DNA of 64,000 nucleotides from Areca catechu (taxonomy: Eukaryota > Streptophyta > Magnoliopsida > Arecales > Arecaceae), in NCBI GenBank assembly GCA_021397845.1, contig CM038050.1, positions 149,419,980 through 149,483,979 on the forward strand. The letters run 5' to 3'. Shown in pieces: positions 34,186 to 47,700 of the stretch. The position numbers and the translations under genes are program-made. The notes beneath the pieces were generated by a model. The model did no database searches. It worked only from the letters and a program-made list of their open reading frames with translations, and was not told the DNA's origin. Position 1 is the stretch's first letter; every line of letters begins with the position of its first letter.

Positions 34186-34828
34186 GGTTGGGTGTTAGTC
34201 GGCCAGGGGAAGTGAGACCTTATTGATGGAGAGTTGCAGAGACACAGCATCTCAATTGGCCAAGTGCTAGTCAGCCAGGGGGGTGAGACCTTATTAATGG
34301 AGAGTTGCGGAGATGTAGCATCTTAGTCAATTAGGTGTGAAGTGATTAGAGTGAGACCTGAGAAAAATCGAGGTACAAGAATGCAACCATCTGGTCGGTC
34401 AATTATGACATGACCGAAGGGAGTGAGATCCGAGGAAGATGGAGGCACAAGGATACAACCATCTGGTCAGTCGATTATGAAGCGATTGAAGGAAGTGAGA
34501 CTTGAGGAAGATGGAGGCACGAAGATGCATCCATTTGGTCGATCGATTATGAAGTGACTAAATGGAGTAAGATCCAAGAAATATGGAGGTACAAAGAAAC
34601 AACCATTTGGTCAACTAGTTGTTAGTTGACTAGAGAGGAGTGAACCACGGGGGAGTGAGATCCAAGATGGAGGTACGAGGGTGCAGCCATCTTCTTCTAT
34701 CAAGTATGAGCCAACTAGATGGGAGCGAGATCTATAATGGAGGTTGTGAGCCAGCTATCTTCTTTAGTTGGGTATTAATCGACTAAATGGGAATGAGATC
34801 CAAGATGGAGATTGTGAGCATAGCCATC
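34186..34828 (-). repeat. Minisatellite of element G, middle piece
   Basis: About nine diverged units of roughly 70 bases built on gtgagatccaagatggagg ... agccatctggtcggtcgat. The array continues after B at 57701. Non-coding. The CCATC at 34824-34828 became the duplicated target of element B. Confidence 0.8.
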
Positions 34829-37800
34829 TGTTGGGTTTCCAGGGATTTCTATGGCACAGCGAAAGAAGGAATTTCAAAAAAACTTCATTCTTGAAAACCC
34901 TAATAACTACAAATCCAAAGCCCAAGATTCCTTATTCACTACAATCAACAAGTCACTAAATTTGGGTTATGAAGAATACCTGGAATGCTAATTCCTTTTC
35001 TTTTTACTAGGCTCACAAATGCAAGCCCTCCATAGGTGATCCAAATAGGAATCAAACTAGGAAGCTCTCCTTAGTAGGTTGCTTGATCAACTAGAACTCT
35101 TTTGATGAACTTTCTTCCTTCAACAACCTTTCTTTCCTTGCTCAGATCCTTGCCCTCCAGTAGAGCACTCTAAGCCCTTTCCAAAACACTCTTCGCTTTC
35201 ACTTTCACTTCCTAATTTACTTCTTGAAATCCTTGTCTTAAAATGGAGTATTTTCTTAAGACAAGACAAGGGAGGAAGAGACAAAAGAGAGTGTGGTAGA
35301 GTGTGAGTGTAGGAATGCAGGAAAGAAATGAGTTTTTGTGATACCCTTCAGCCTAATCACCGAAGCCTATGTATAGGATAATGGGAGGTGCTAGATAAGC
35401 TTTCTCATCAGCCCATGATAAGTGATGGGGACTCGAGATTTTATTTGAGTCCATTAGTATTAAGTCACTTGTACTAAAGTGATCCAATTGAGTCCTATAA
35501 TAAAGTAAGGCAACTGAGTCCAGTTGAGTCCACTTAGTCAGGTCCAATCATTTTTAGTCCAGTCAAGTCTAATTGAGTCCATGTAGTTTTTATTCAAGTT
35601 ATGTTCAAGAGAAGAGTCAGCAGACCAAGAGATTCACCAGGCCCCCCCAACTAAAGCTGGACTTCAGGCACCTGGGCCCTTTCATGCCGCCAAGCCCATA
35701 GGGGAGCGCCCCCTTCAACCCATGAAGATGGCACCCTAGTCAAAGCCGCCCTAGCCCAGCACCCTAGCCCAAGTCCAACACTTGAGGTTTCTTGGCCCTC
35801 AAGTCAGGGTTTCTTGACCCTCAAGTCATGTAATCTGGATGAATCTATAAATACCACATCCCCTCTTGTATTTTTTCATGCTAGAATGAATGAAATTTCT
35901 TGAGTTCTTCCTATGTGATTTGCTGTGTGATTAAGAGTATCTGTGTGATCCTTAAGGGAATATGTGTGATCTCTACCTGTGGATTGTCCTCCTAAGGGTA
36001 TCTGTGTGATCCCTAAGGGTATCTATGTGATTGTCCTCCTAAGGATATCTGTGTGATCTCTGAGGGTATCTGTGTGATCCTTACCGCTGCTACAAGCCTC
36101 CAACGAAGCCTTAGCCACCCTCTCCTTTCTTCTTTCAAGCAAGCCCTAATCCCTGGTGACTTCTATGCTTGCCATCAATCCTACCTCCTCGCATCCTATC
36201 CCCCATCAATAAGCCTTTCAATTTATCAAATAAGACTCTTCATATAGGAAGAGAAGAATTAATGAAGCATCATGACCATTTTGTGTGCCAACTACCCCAT
36301 TCAAGTCTCTTCAAGTTTTCATCTGGCTTCTCCATTTGCCACCTGGCATTTTCTGGTTACAATGAAGCCAAGGGACATGGCTTTTGAGTAAGAAGAGTCG
36401 GGGATTCAAAACACCTTAAAGCAGAAGGACTCTGCTTCTCAGAATTGCACCAAACATGAAGAGTCGCAACTCTTCATGCACCAACTCCTTCCACCGAACT
36501 TCTTTTCTCATTTTGACCGGTCATAAGCCATTCAAATGGTATGGAGATGAGGCTAAGAGGTGCCTTTCTTCATCTGGAAACAAAGTCCTAAAATAGAAGG
36601 ACTTTACGTCCTTTTCTGCATGCCAATTGTGAAGAGTCGCTACTCTTCACTTATCGGTCAACTAATTTTAATGCTATATGCCACCTTTGACCTAGTCAAA
36701 GTATATGAAATATGGGTGTTATTTTAAAGGGCATTAAATCTACTTTTTGACCATATAATTTGTTTTCGGGTAGGAGGTCTATTGGTCCTTCTGCATCCTT
36801 TTGAATGCTGAGGTATCACTTAGGTGCCAAGAGTCCCATGCCATTGGGACTCTGGATATATGGTGTATAAAATGTCCAAAAAATATCAGATAAAATCTAA
36901 TAAATTCATCCAACTTAGGACACAACCTAATTTAGGTCTCTCATAAATTTGTTAGTCCATTTAGCAATCTTTTAGGCCTAATTCAATTAGGTTAAAAGAT
37001 TAGGTCAGCCTATACATGCTAGTGTGCAATTTAGCAAACTTATTAGGATCCCATGACCCTAATTAAATGTCAATTGACTTCCTAGGTTAATTTATTAATG
37101 TGTGTGACCCTTTGGGTTCCACATCTAGCCAGAAGTAGGTCTAGGTCCGAGCCGATTAGATCTAATCGAACCCGATTAACCTAATTAGGCCAAATTGAGC
37201 TGACATAAGTTGCCAATTCGAGCTAGCTTTCGAATTGACTCATGAATTCAATCAAATTGATTCATGATAACTCACAAGACATGATTGATATCTAACAACA
37301 TGTAATGCCCACCCAGAAGATGAAGAATTTGATCGAAAGTATCAAAATACCCTTCAATGGAAAGTTACCGTGCAATTCAATCTTTCGATCTCCCTTTATC
37401 CCAATTAAGTGATGGATATGAATAATTGTCAAACCCTAATACTTAATCATTTTGAATCTCTATTTGATAATGAGGACTCTGCTGATGACTGATTAGAAAC
37501 CATTTATAATCTCATCTTGCTTTGATCAAAGACTCCCAGAGTCATCAATCAAAGAGACTACTTGGGATAACAATTCCTCTTACTAGGAATGATTGACTCC
37601 TTGTTGGTCCACTCACATCCTTCATACACCTTCCACCATATCCGAGAACACCCCGTACATGACTCAATGTCATGAATGAGTATGAACCAAAACATGGCTT
37701 AGTGTGCATAAGAAACCATGGTGACCTCAGGTCTACAGATCACTTGCACAACTCCCACTATGAGAACTATCTCTTGACAAGTAGTAAGACTTCCATAAGA

Positions 37801-38200
37801 TAGTCTCAGTGCAGATCAGTTCAGTGAACTCTTACCCTAATGAGCACCCTTATCCTTGTATTAGTGTCTCTACACAAGTGGATGTGAGGTCAACTATCCT
37901 CTCCATCGAGCATACATAGGATAAGCTAGTCTTTCTGGAAGCATCGATCCTCGAATCGATGATCTAACGACTAGGAACATTTTAGATTAGGATTTATAGG
38001 AACTTAGGTCTCACCATTATGATCTCCATCATAACCCTAATTCCATTGCCCTAACCTATGGGGTTCATCATAATCTTTAAGTAAGACACAGCAGTATGAT
38101 GAAACAAAAATGCCTTTAATAATATAATAATGTCATACAAGAGTTGGAAGATTACAAAAATGCCATTACAGAGATTGGCTTTTAGAGCATATTTCTTTCA
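34829..38200 (-). repeat. 3' LTR of element B, contains solo LTR J
   Basis: On the + strand begins TGTTGGGTTTCC and ends ATTTCTTTCA. It matches 43279-44797 plus 56640-57700 once J is taken out; for example gggtttccagggatttct at the left and the catgtcatgcctaccc-type block at about 37305. Confidence 0.9.
35423..36207 (+). mobile_element. Solo LTR J (785 bp)
   Basis: TSD ATAAG at 35418-35422 and 36208-36212; the other LTR of B has the empty site. Ends are an 8-base perfect inverted repeat, TGATGGGG and CCCCATCA. TATAAATA at 35846-35853 on the + strand gives the orientation. Downstream (about 35915-36080) a short unit, tctgtgtgatccctaaggg, is repeated six or so times with variation. No internal region, so this is what LTR-LTR recombination leaves. 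Confidence 0.9.
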
Positions 38201-39760
38201 ATCTCCCATTTGTACTAAAGTCAATCGCCCTTGTGTCTTATACCCATACAATCTAAGTGGCAATCAAACTACTACTTGGGTACTGCTTTGGTGAATGGGT
38301 CTGCTATATTGTTCTTTGTATCAATCCATTTGATGACAACATCTTGTCCTTAAACGAGGTGGAATCATCTTAGGATGTGCTTGGGCTTATTATGAGATCT
38401 TGGTTCCATAACTTTCACAACAACTCCACCGGTTGTTTTATAGTAGGAACCACGCCCAATTTCGTGATGAATTTCTTCATTCACATAGCTTCCCTTATGG
38501 CTTCACTTGTAGCTATATACTCTACATACTCATTACACCACCATATAGGGTGAAGACATACCCTGATATGGATTTGCTATCATCTGGATTTGATTGAAAA
38601 CTAGAATCCGTATATCCTTTTAGTTTCAACTCTGACTCTCCATATATAAAAAAAATATCTTTAGTCTATCTCGGGTACTTAAGAATATTTTCACAACTTT
38701 CCAATGATCCTCCCTTGGATTAGCCTGGAACCTGCTTACTATGCCCAAGGCATAAGCAACATCAGGCCTGGTACATAACATGGCATACATAATTGATCCT
38801 ACAGTCGAAGTATAATGAATCATAGTCATCCTCTCTCATTCTTCTGATGTCTTAGGAGGCATCTTCTTAGAGAGATGTATGCCTTGACTCATAGGTAAGT
38901 AATCCCTCTTACTTCTGTCCATGTTGAATCTCTTCAACACTAAGTCAATGTACCTAGATTGGGATAAGCATAGCATCCTCGTAGATCTATCTCTATAGAT
39001 CTTTATACCTAGTATATAGGATGCCTCTCCTAAATCCTTCATGAAAAACTTTGATGATAGCCAAGTATTGACCGATTGTAACATTAGGATATCATTCCCA
39101 ATGATTAGTATGTCATCAACATACAAGACCAAGAAAATAAGTGCACTCCTACTTGTCTTCTTATATACACATGGTTCATCCACATTCTTGATAAAACCAA
39201 ACTCCTTAATTATTTCATCAAAGCGGATGTTCCAACTTCTCGATGCTTGCTTTAGTCCATAAATGGACTTCTTTAGCTAGCATACTTGGTTTGGTCTCCC
39301 ACTTGAGACAACCCTCTAGCTGTGTCATATAGACTTCTTCCTCAAGATTTTCATTAAGGAAAGCAGTATTTACGTCCATCTACCAGATTTCATAATCATG
39401 GTATACTGCTATAACAAGCAATATCTGAATGGACTTGAGCATGGCTACTGGTAAAAAGGTTTCATCATAGTCAATGCCATGTTTTTGTCTAAAACCTTTT
39501 GCTACCAGCCTGGCTTTATAGGTTTCTACTTGACCATCTGCACCTATCTTCTTCTTAAAGACCCATTTACACCCTATTGGGTTAATTCCTTAGGTTGATC
39601 TACCAAGGTCCATACCTGATTAGAATACATGGAGTCCATTTTAGACTTCATGGCATCTAGCCATTTGTCGAAGTCTTTACTCTCGACAGCTTTCGGATAG
39701 GTCACAGGATCATCATCCTGAATGATACTGGCCTCATTTCATTCCCGATGACAAAACCAT
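38201..39760 (-). pseudogene. Element B RT and RNase H remnant
   Basis: Minus-strand blocks: WMDVNTAFL near 39380 (preceded by a stop), VYMTQLEG, then an open stretch 39183-38836 with LYVDDILIIGND (RT active site), FFMKDLGEASYILG and SQSRYIDLVLKRF, and 38829-38626 with VGSIMYAMLCTRPDVAYALG. The RNase H end, 38620-38213, is only partly readable. Best-preserved piece is the YVDD region. Confidence 0.8.
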
Positions 39761-39989
39761 ATCTGAGAGGTGCACCCCACATCCTCTTTGACCTTCGGAG
39801 AGGTGTGTGTTGTGGCTATTCCTGATCAATAAGAACCTCTAGTTGAGGAATTTTATTTGAAGACTCTTCAAGTATTGGTTGTTGGTTTTGAACTTCACTT
39901 AGTTCAAGTGTTGTTCTACTACTTCTTTCTTGGATAAAACTTGTTCCAAGAATTTAGCATGTCTACTGAAAAATACCTTTTGTTTAATA

Positions 39990-40830
39990 GTATGATAAAA
40001 GAGGTATCAAATACCCTCTTTAGGATAACTAACGAACTTGTATTTGTCAGCCCTAGCACTTAACTTATGTCCAAAATTATTCTTGACATAAGCATAGCAA
40101 CCCCAAATCTTTAAGTATTCAAGATTTGGTCTTTTGCCATTCCATAACTCATATGGAATGCTAGTCATTGACTTTGATGGTACCCTGTTCAAAATATAAG
40201 CAGTAGTTTCTAGGGCATATCCCCAGAAAGAAATAGGAAGATCTGTGAAGCTTATCAAGGACCTCACCATGTCTAACAAGGTGCGATTTCTCCTTTCCGC
40301 CATACCATTTAATTGGGGTGTATAAGGAGGAGTCCATTCAAAGATTATGTTTTATCCTTAAGATGGTTTAGAAACTTACTAGACAAGTATTCTCCTCCTT
40401 GATCAGAATGAAGAATTTTAATACTATGTCTAGTTTATTTTTCAATCATGCTTTGATACTCTTTAAATTTATTAAAGGCTTCAGACTTGTGTTTCATTAG
40501 ATACACATGACCAAACCTAGATAAGTCATCGATAAACATGATGAAATAAGAGTATCCATTTATGGCCTGAGTTGTCATAGGTCCATATACATCAGTATGT
40601 ACAAGACCTAATAACTTAGTTGCTCTGTCTCCATGTCCAGTGAATGGAGACTTGGTTATTTTTCCTTTGAGGAAAGACTCACAAGTTCCCAATGATTGAA
40701 AATCATAAGGGTCAAAGTAATTATCTTTGACTAACTTGTTTATCCTTGACTCACTTATATGACCTAACCGACAATGCCAGAGAAATGTGGCATTGATATT
40801 ATCTCTCTTTCTCTTCTTATTATCAACAAG
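39990..40830 (-). pseudogene. Element B integrase remnant
   Basis: Blocks on the minus strand: HCRLGH-like segment near 40775, then LVHTDVYGPM and FIDDLSRFGHVYLMKHKSEAF (40692-40435), a broken stretch with the second catalytic aspartate region, and 40303-40007 with AERRNRTLLDMVRSL, FWGYALETTAYILNR and WGCYAYVK. In an active copy it would join cDNA to the chromosome. Confidence 0.8.
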
Positions 40831-40926
40831 TAATATTTCATCATTGATTTCTAAAGTTAGAAGACCATTAATAAAATAACCATGTCCAAATATTTTATTA
40901 TTATGAAGAATAGAGCAGCCACTGCT

Positions 40927-42062
40927 CTATATACTTATTTCATATCCTTGTTGTAATAACAAAGGTATTGAAATAATGTTTCTTACAATATTTGGTACAT
41001 AGTAACATTCTTTCAACTTTAAAATATTATCCGAAGGTAATAACAGAAGATAGGTACCCATGGCTTTAGTATACATGGCTTCACCACTTGCGCCATATAG
41101 CTCGAAGCCACCTTTCTTCAAGCTTCTAATTCTGTGGAGTCCCTGCAATGACTTGCAGATATGAGATTCACATGTGGTATCCAATATCCATGAATTAGAA
41201 ATAGAATCACTCAATGATAAATTTATTTATATAATGTACAAACCTTTAGATACTGCCCCAGCATCTTGCTTCACACTTGCAAGATATGTCTTGCAATTTT
41301 TCTTCCAATGCTCTTGCTTGTTGCAGTGGAAACAGGCTCCATCATTGACAGCCTTCTTGGCTTTCTTCTTCTTCTGGATGCTCTTTTTAGGGTTGAACTT
41401 CTTTTTTATATCCTTTTTCATTGCCTGTGTCTTCTTCCCATCAATGAGAAAAAGATGAGCCTTATCTCCTTTAGAATAGTCTCTGCTGTCTTTAGCATGT
41501 TCAGCAGTTCAGGCAAAGAAATATTCAGTTTGTTCATATGATAATTTAGAACAAACCAAGAGAAGGAATATAAGAGTGACTCCAAGATCAAGTCTTGGTT
41601 GAGTTCACCATCCATTACAAATCCTAATTAACCTAATCGAGTGATTAAGTCAATCATTTTCCAAACAAGGGTTTGTACAGATGAACCCTCACTCATTCGT
41701 GCATGGAACAACTACTTCGATATCTCGCACTAAGCAGCCCTACTTTGCTCTCCATCGAGCTCCTTTAAATTGAGTAATATGGACTGAGGTTCCATCCCTT
41801 CATGTTACCTCTGAAGCTCATTGCTCATCGAGGTTAACATGATACACCTGAGAGTTGTGCTGTCATTTTATCACATTTTATGTGTGGCCCTTTCCTCCTC
41901 TGAAGCATCCTCTCTGATCGGCTCTGGATCCAGAGAATCAAGAATATAAGAAAGCTTCTCCTGAGTCAATACTATCCTCAGGTTCCTCAACTGGTCCATA
42001 TAATAGGGACAGATCAACTTATTGGCATCTAAGATGCCCCGCGGTGATAAATTTGAAGCCAT
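40927..42062 (-). pseudogene. Element B gag and protease remnant
   Basis: Gag begins at 42062 (MASNLSPRGILDANKL), parallel to C gag. Pieces follow at 41615-41418 (SFSWFVLNYHMNKLN) and 41421-41227, which has a lysine-rich run and the knuckle CFHCNKQEHWKKNC. Protease at 41214-40927 reads SWILDTTCESHICKSLQG, with the catalytic D-T/S-G triplet decayed to DTT. Confidence 0.8.
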
Positions 42063-43278
42063 ATTAAATCCTACAATTAATTAAGAACAATATAAGCAGA
42101 CCACTCAAGATGACATTCATAACTAGATAAGGAATTTATATCTAATTATGTCTTCCACTATTTTATTTGAATACCATAACCCTCATCTATGTTAAGCGAG
42201 AAACCTTACCAGGTTTCTTTTGTGGGGTTGAGATCCCAATTCCTCATGAGTGCCTTGTGTTACACAACAAATACTCATGAGTTCAAAGGTAGGACTTCCT
42301 TTCCAATTGCAACCCATGCAATTCTCAACAAATGAATTGTCTCTAAGACACTTATAGTCTTGTGTTACACAACAAACTATAATATCTTAGTTTAATCGGA
42401 ACTTTCATTTCTATATAGACATGATTGAATAATGTTACCCTTGTGTTACACAACAAAGCAACAATTCCAATCATGCTATAAAGCACTAAGTACACCAAGA
42501 TAAATTTAATATCAAATCCTAGAACAGGCCTTGTGTTACACAACAAACCTACTATAGTTTTGATATTAATTTGGCTTAGCATGAAGGAAGGCAAATTGTA
42601 GTATGCTTAATCAATTAGCATTTCCAATTTAAGGTCTAGATATGACCAAATTGGCCAGGTAAGTGGAAGGGGTGAGGGGGTCCCCCCGTTGCTTTCCTTA
42701 GACACCATTGAAATTGGCTGGGTCAGACAACGGAACCAATTAAAAATCTCATTCCCTTTACCTTCCTAGAACCACTTGCCTAGACACCAATTGGCTGATC
42801 AAACCCTAATTGGTAATGCATCATGATTAACTTTACACTACGACTAAATATGATTTTAATGAGGGCTTTTAGTGGTCTCAAAACACATCCTAACTAATCA
42901 TAACAACATGATAATAAAACTATCAACCAAGTATATTAGCCCTAATATGCATAACATAACATGATTATTTCAATCATCTGTTCACATCACTTGTTCATGG
43001 GATATGGCCATAGCGACACCCCTATTGCCATAGAAGATCCCATTGAATGAGAAGAGAGGGCCTTTAAACCCTACTTTGCTTTTATGACAGGATGGCCATG
43101 GTGACTAACCCAATCCGAAGCTGTTACTAAGATATAACATATCATATATATGTCTTTAAACTAAATCATGCATAAAAAATATGATAACATAACATATGAT
43201 CATATTTTTCTATTATCACATAGCATTCCTTAATTCAATGACTATTGATTGAATGAAATAAGGGGGCTTTGATACCAC
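42063..43278 (-). promoter_or_regulatory. Leader and primer-binding site of element B, with a repeated palindrome
   Basis: The PBS TGGTATCAAAGC is at 43277-43266 (minus strand). Between it and gag there is no ORF. Four exact copies of the 13-base palindrome TTGTGTTACACAA lie at 42255-42267, 42360-42372, 42441-42453 and 42531-42543, each followed by caaa on the + strand. At about 42675-42686 there is a gggggtcccccc run. Confidence 0.7.
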
Positions 43279-44797
43279 TATTAGATTTCTAGGGGTTTCT
43301 ATGGCACAGCGGAAGAATGAATTTCAAAAAAAAATTATTCTTGAAAACCCTAACAACTAGAAACCCTAAACCCAAGATTTCTTATTCACTACAATCAACA
43401 AGTCACTAAATTAGGATTATGAAGAATACCTAGAATTCTAATTTTTTTTCTTTCCACTAGGCTTATAAATGCAAGCCCTCAAGAGGTGATCCACACAGGA
43501 ATCAAACTAAGGAAGCTCTCCTTAGTAGGTTGCTTGATCAACTGGGACTCTTTTGATGGACTTTCTTCCTTTAACAGCCTTTCTTTCCTTGCTCAGATCC
43601 TTGCCCTCCAGTAGAGCACTCTGAGCCCTTTACAAAATACTCTTCACTTTTACTTTCACTTCCTAATTCACTTCCTAAAATCCTTGTCTTAGAATGGAGT
43701 ATTTGTCTTAAGACAAGACAAGGGAGGAAGAGACAAAAGAGAGTGCGGTAGAGTGTGAGTGTAGGAATGCAGGAAATAAATGAGTTTTTATGATACCCTT
43801 CGACCTAATCACCGAAGCCTATTTGTAAGAGAATGGGAGGTGCCAGATAAGCCTTCTCATCAGCCCATGATAAGCCTTTCAATTTATTAAATAAGACTCT
43901 TCATATAGGAAGAATCTTATTAATGATGCATCATGACCTTTTTGTGCGCCAACTACCCCATTTAAGTCCCTTCAAGTTTTCATCCAACTTCTCCATTTGG
44001 CACCTGGGATTCTTTAGTTATAATGAAGCCAACGGACATGGCTTTTGAGTAAGAAGAGTCAGGGATTCAAAACACCTTAAAGCAGAAGGACTCTGCTTCT
44101 CTGAATTGCACCAAACAAGAAGAGTCGTAACTCTTCATGCGCCAACTCCTTCCACAGCACTTCTTTTCTCATTTTGACTGGTCATAAGCCATTGAAATGG
44201 CATGGAGATGAGGCTAAGGGTGCCTTGCTTCATCTAGAAACAAAGTCCCAAAACAGAAGGACTTTAGGTCCTTTTCTACGTGCCAATTGTGAAGAGTCGC
44301 TACTGTTCACTTATCGATCAACTTTTTTTCATGCCATATGCCACCTTTGACCTGGTCAAAGTATATGCAATATGGGTGTCATTTGAAAGGGAATTAAATC
44401 TACTTTCTGACCATATAATTTATTTTCAGGTAGGAGGTCTATTGGTCCTTCTGCATCCTTTTGAATGCTGAGATATCACTTAGGCGCCAAGAGTCCCATG
44501 CCATTGGGACTCTTGATATATGGCACATAAAATATCCAAAAAATATCATATAAAATTTGATAAATTCGTTCCACATAGGACACAACCTAATTTAGGTCTC
44601 CCATAAATTGGTTAGTCCATTTAGCAAACTTTCAGATCCAATTTAATTGGGTTAGGAGATTAGGTCAGCCTACACATGCTAGTGTGCAATCTAGCAAACC
44701 TATTAGGATCCCATGATCCTAATTAAATGTCAATTGACTTCCTAGGTCAATTTCTTAATGTGTGTGATCCTTTGGGTTCCATATCTAGCCAGCAGTA
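43279..44797 (-). repeat. 5' LTR of element B, left piece
   Basis: Begins TATTAGATTTCT (decayed TG end), matches the left part of 34829-38200 and runs to the CAGTA that was duplicated by C. It lacks J, which gives the empty site for that insertion (catgataagcctttc near 43866). Confidence 0.9.
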
Positions 44798-47700
44798 TGT
44801 TGGAAATTGTGTCCCAAAGCCAATCACCTAGGCTGTAGGCTGTTGCGCTCAGTATTGTAATTTGTATATGAATTAATAAAACTTTATTTTGGTAGCTCAT
44901 CGCATTATTCATTTCTCTGTAATGAACTCTTTTTATGTGATGAAGTCCTTAGGACTGCACTAACTTCGATATAGAGAGGATATATCAAGTGGTCCTTTAA
45001 AAAGGTTCACAACTAAAGGATTCATTATATAGGACAATAATGTATCAAGTGTAGGTTGTTGTGGTTCGCATCGTTTGGTTGTCCTTTTGACCAAAGGAGT
45101 GTGGTGACACTGATGTGATCTGCAAGTGGGATGTGTGACATCTCATTGAACGTGACTCCGTGGAGCTCCTTTCTGTCAAAGGATTGCTTGCGATTGGATA
45201 TGGGCATATGTGTCCCTCCGACCTGATGTCATCATGGTAGCTTGCAAGCAACTCCATGTGCTTTGGTGCTGAACTACCCAGATTTCTAATCTGGTGATGG
45301 AAGATTTCTGGGTACAGGCAAGTACTTGTGGAGCAGTGGTGGACCAAGATTGAATTGACCTGTCCAAGTTGTTTGGATTGAATGTCTCACAGTATCTCAA
45401 TTTAGCAAATCCTCGACTGGGATAGTCCTAGTGAAAAGTCACTAGACTTGCGAGGTTGAGATATGTTATGGATTGACTCAGTTAGGGTTGGCAGTCTAAC
45501 CCTAGGTCATCTTGAGCATTGAAGGTCAAAGGGATGAATTATATGGTAACCATATGCCAGAGATTCGATAGATTGCTCTCATATTTTCAGCCTATCCGGA
45601 TGCCAGGACCCATTGCTAGATGGTATCTTGTGCTGGTACTGGAAGTATTCCAGTACTACCATTTAGGTTCGAACCTATGAGGTTACACACCATAGAGGAT
45701 TTCTTCCTGATCCGGGAGCCGATCAATGATTGGGAATCATTTCGGTATTAAGGTCAAACGGTATGATTGAGCACACATTGGATTTTTCTGGTCTACTTGG
45801 TCTAATTGGATTGACCAGGATTGGTTTGGATCAACTAGGAACTGTTCTTGGTAGACCAGGACTGGACCCTATTTTTCTTATTGATCGGGTTTTGGTCGGA
45901 TCGGGGTTTGATGAACTAGTTTATTTCTTGGTAAGTTTCACGGTGTTTTTGGTTTCTTCACACGGTAATTCTCCCTCTTCCTTGCTCTCAGTTGCCATGT
46001 TTTTACCATGTGAAGAGATATGGACCTCGTGTTGATCGGATTGCCGCTTGGGATATCCGATTGTTTCATTTGCATCATGAACTAGAAGGGCTCTCTCATG
46101 TTTTCTCCCGCACGTCTTTTCCTTCCTCATTTTCTAGGTTTCTTCATCATGTTTCAGCCATTTGTTCTCTTCCAAGCTAGCGAGTTCCCAGCAATTCTCC
46201 ACCGATCTTGAGGCATTATAAATGGGTGTTTGGATTTTATGATGCAGGACGAAAGCTCTGGTACCAAAATTGATGCAGAACAAAAAGATGATGCGATGCG
46301 GAAGTAAATTAAGACTAATTTTTTTTTTCTTTTTTATATTTTTAGAAGTCGGCTTTGACTCAAAGGAAAGTTAAACTAAATTGAAAGAAACTATATAATA
46401 ATTGAAAGCACAATTCAAAGAAACTAGATTATCAGAGTAGTTCAGAAGTAAAGGATCGCTGGGGGTTGAGAAACTCCCAGACCTAGGGTTTCGCTCTGAA
46501 CTTTCAACAGGATAGAAATAAAGAGAAGAGAAGGGTTATGTACCAGGCAGTGATCTTCACACAGTTTGGTGGAAGGACTCTCTCGAGCAGATTGTTGGGT
46601 CCTCGGATTCGGATATCTTCGCAATGGATCCTCCAATATTGGTCCTTTGGCAGAGTTGGCTTCCTCTGAACTCAGGATCTGGGAAAGAAGAAGAACAAGT
46701 TAAGGAACCAGATACTCAAAGAGAGGATTTACCAGATAAGAAGAACTTGAAAATTGATGTTGCTGAAATCCTGATTCTCTTGGATGCTGATCTGAATTCC
46801 TCTGGGATTTGCTCTGTATTCGAAGTAGCCGATCTGGAACTGGATGCTGGTGGTCGGCCTCTACTTGGAAGAGAGGGGCCATGAGATGATGAGGTAGATT
46901 AGGGTTTGGATGATTGGTGGAATGAAGAAGATGATGGGCGGCTAGGGTTTGAAATTGAAGTGGCTAACCTAGGATTTTGGGATTTTGGGGTTGGAGATCT
47001 CACACCTCCTCAAGGTTCCTAGGGAACCCGGATTTACTCCCTCACGGAGCTCAACACTTGAATACAAGTGCGGAAGAGAGAAACACAAAGTTGCTCACAC
47101 AGAAATTGATTTCATTCATCATTAAATTCAAGAGTTACATAGAGTTGAATATATAGACATAACAAAGAAATAAAATTTTATACATTTTCCATGTGGGACT
47201 AATAGATCTAACCCACACTTTAGGCATGAAATTCTCTTCCCAAGACTCCTTCCATTAGTGGGCAGCCCAAAAACTCCAAGAAAACATGAAAATCAGCTCC
47301 AAATGGCAGGTTATGGGGGTGTCTCCTTGTATCTCTCCATGAATCAAGGATTTTCCCTTCATGGTTTGGCTCTTTTGGACACCTCCTAGTCTTGCTCCAC
47401 AAGTTTAGGCTTCTTCCTTTCATGGCTTTGGCACTTTTGGAAACTTTTGGGTGCCTCCTTGATTTTCTCCCCAAGACATGCTCTCTTCCCTTTTATAACT
47501 TGGATTTTTATGGAACATTGTGGGGCACCTCCTTGATCCTCTCTTCAAGAAAAATTCTTGCCATCCTAGCTTGGGTTTATCTGGAAAGAAGTTGGCTCCT
47601 CCTTGGATTGAGGTATCTTGATGGATTTCTCTCCCAAGTGGTGCAAGAAAAAAGAACCTGCTTACTTGAGGCATGGGGACCAAGGTACACTGGATGGAGA

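Noticed and set aside
46624..46884. Possible small gene inside K
   Set aside because: LTR sequence with no recognisable protein motif; composition is ordinary for an LTR.
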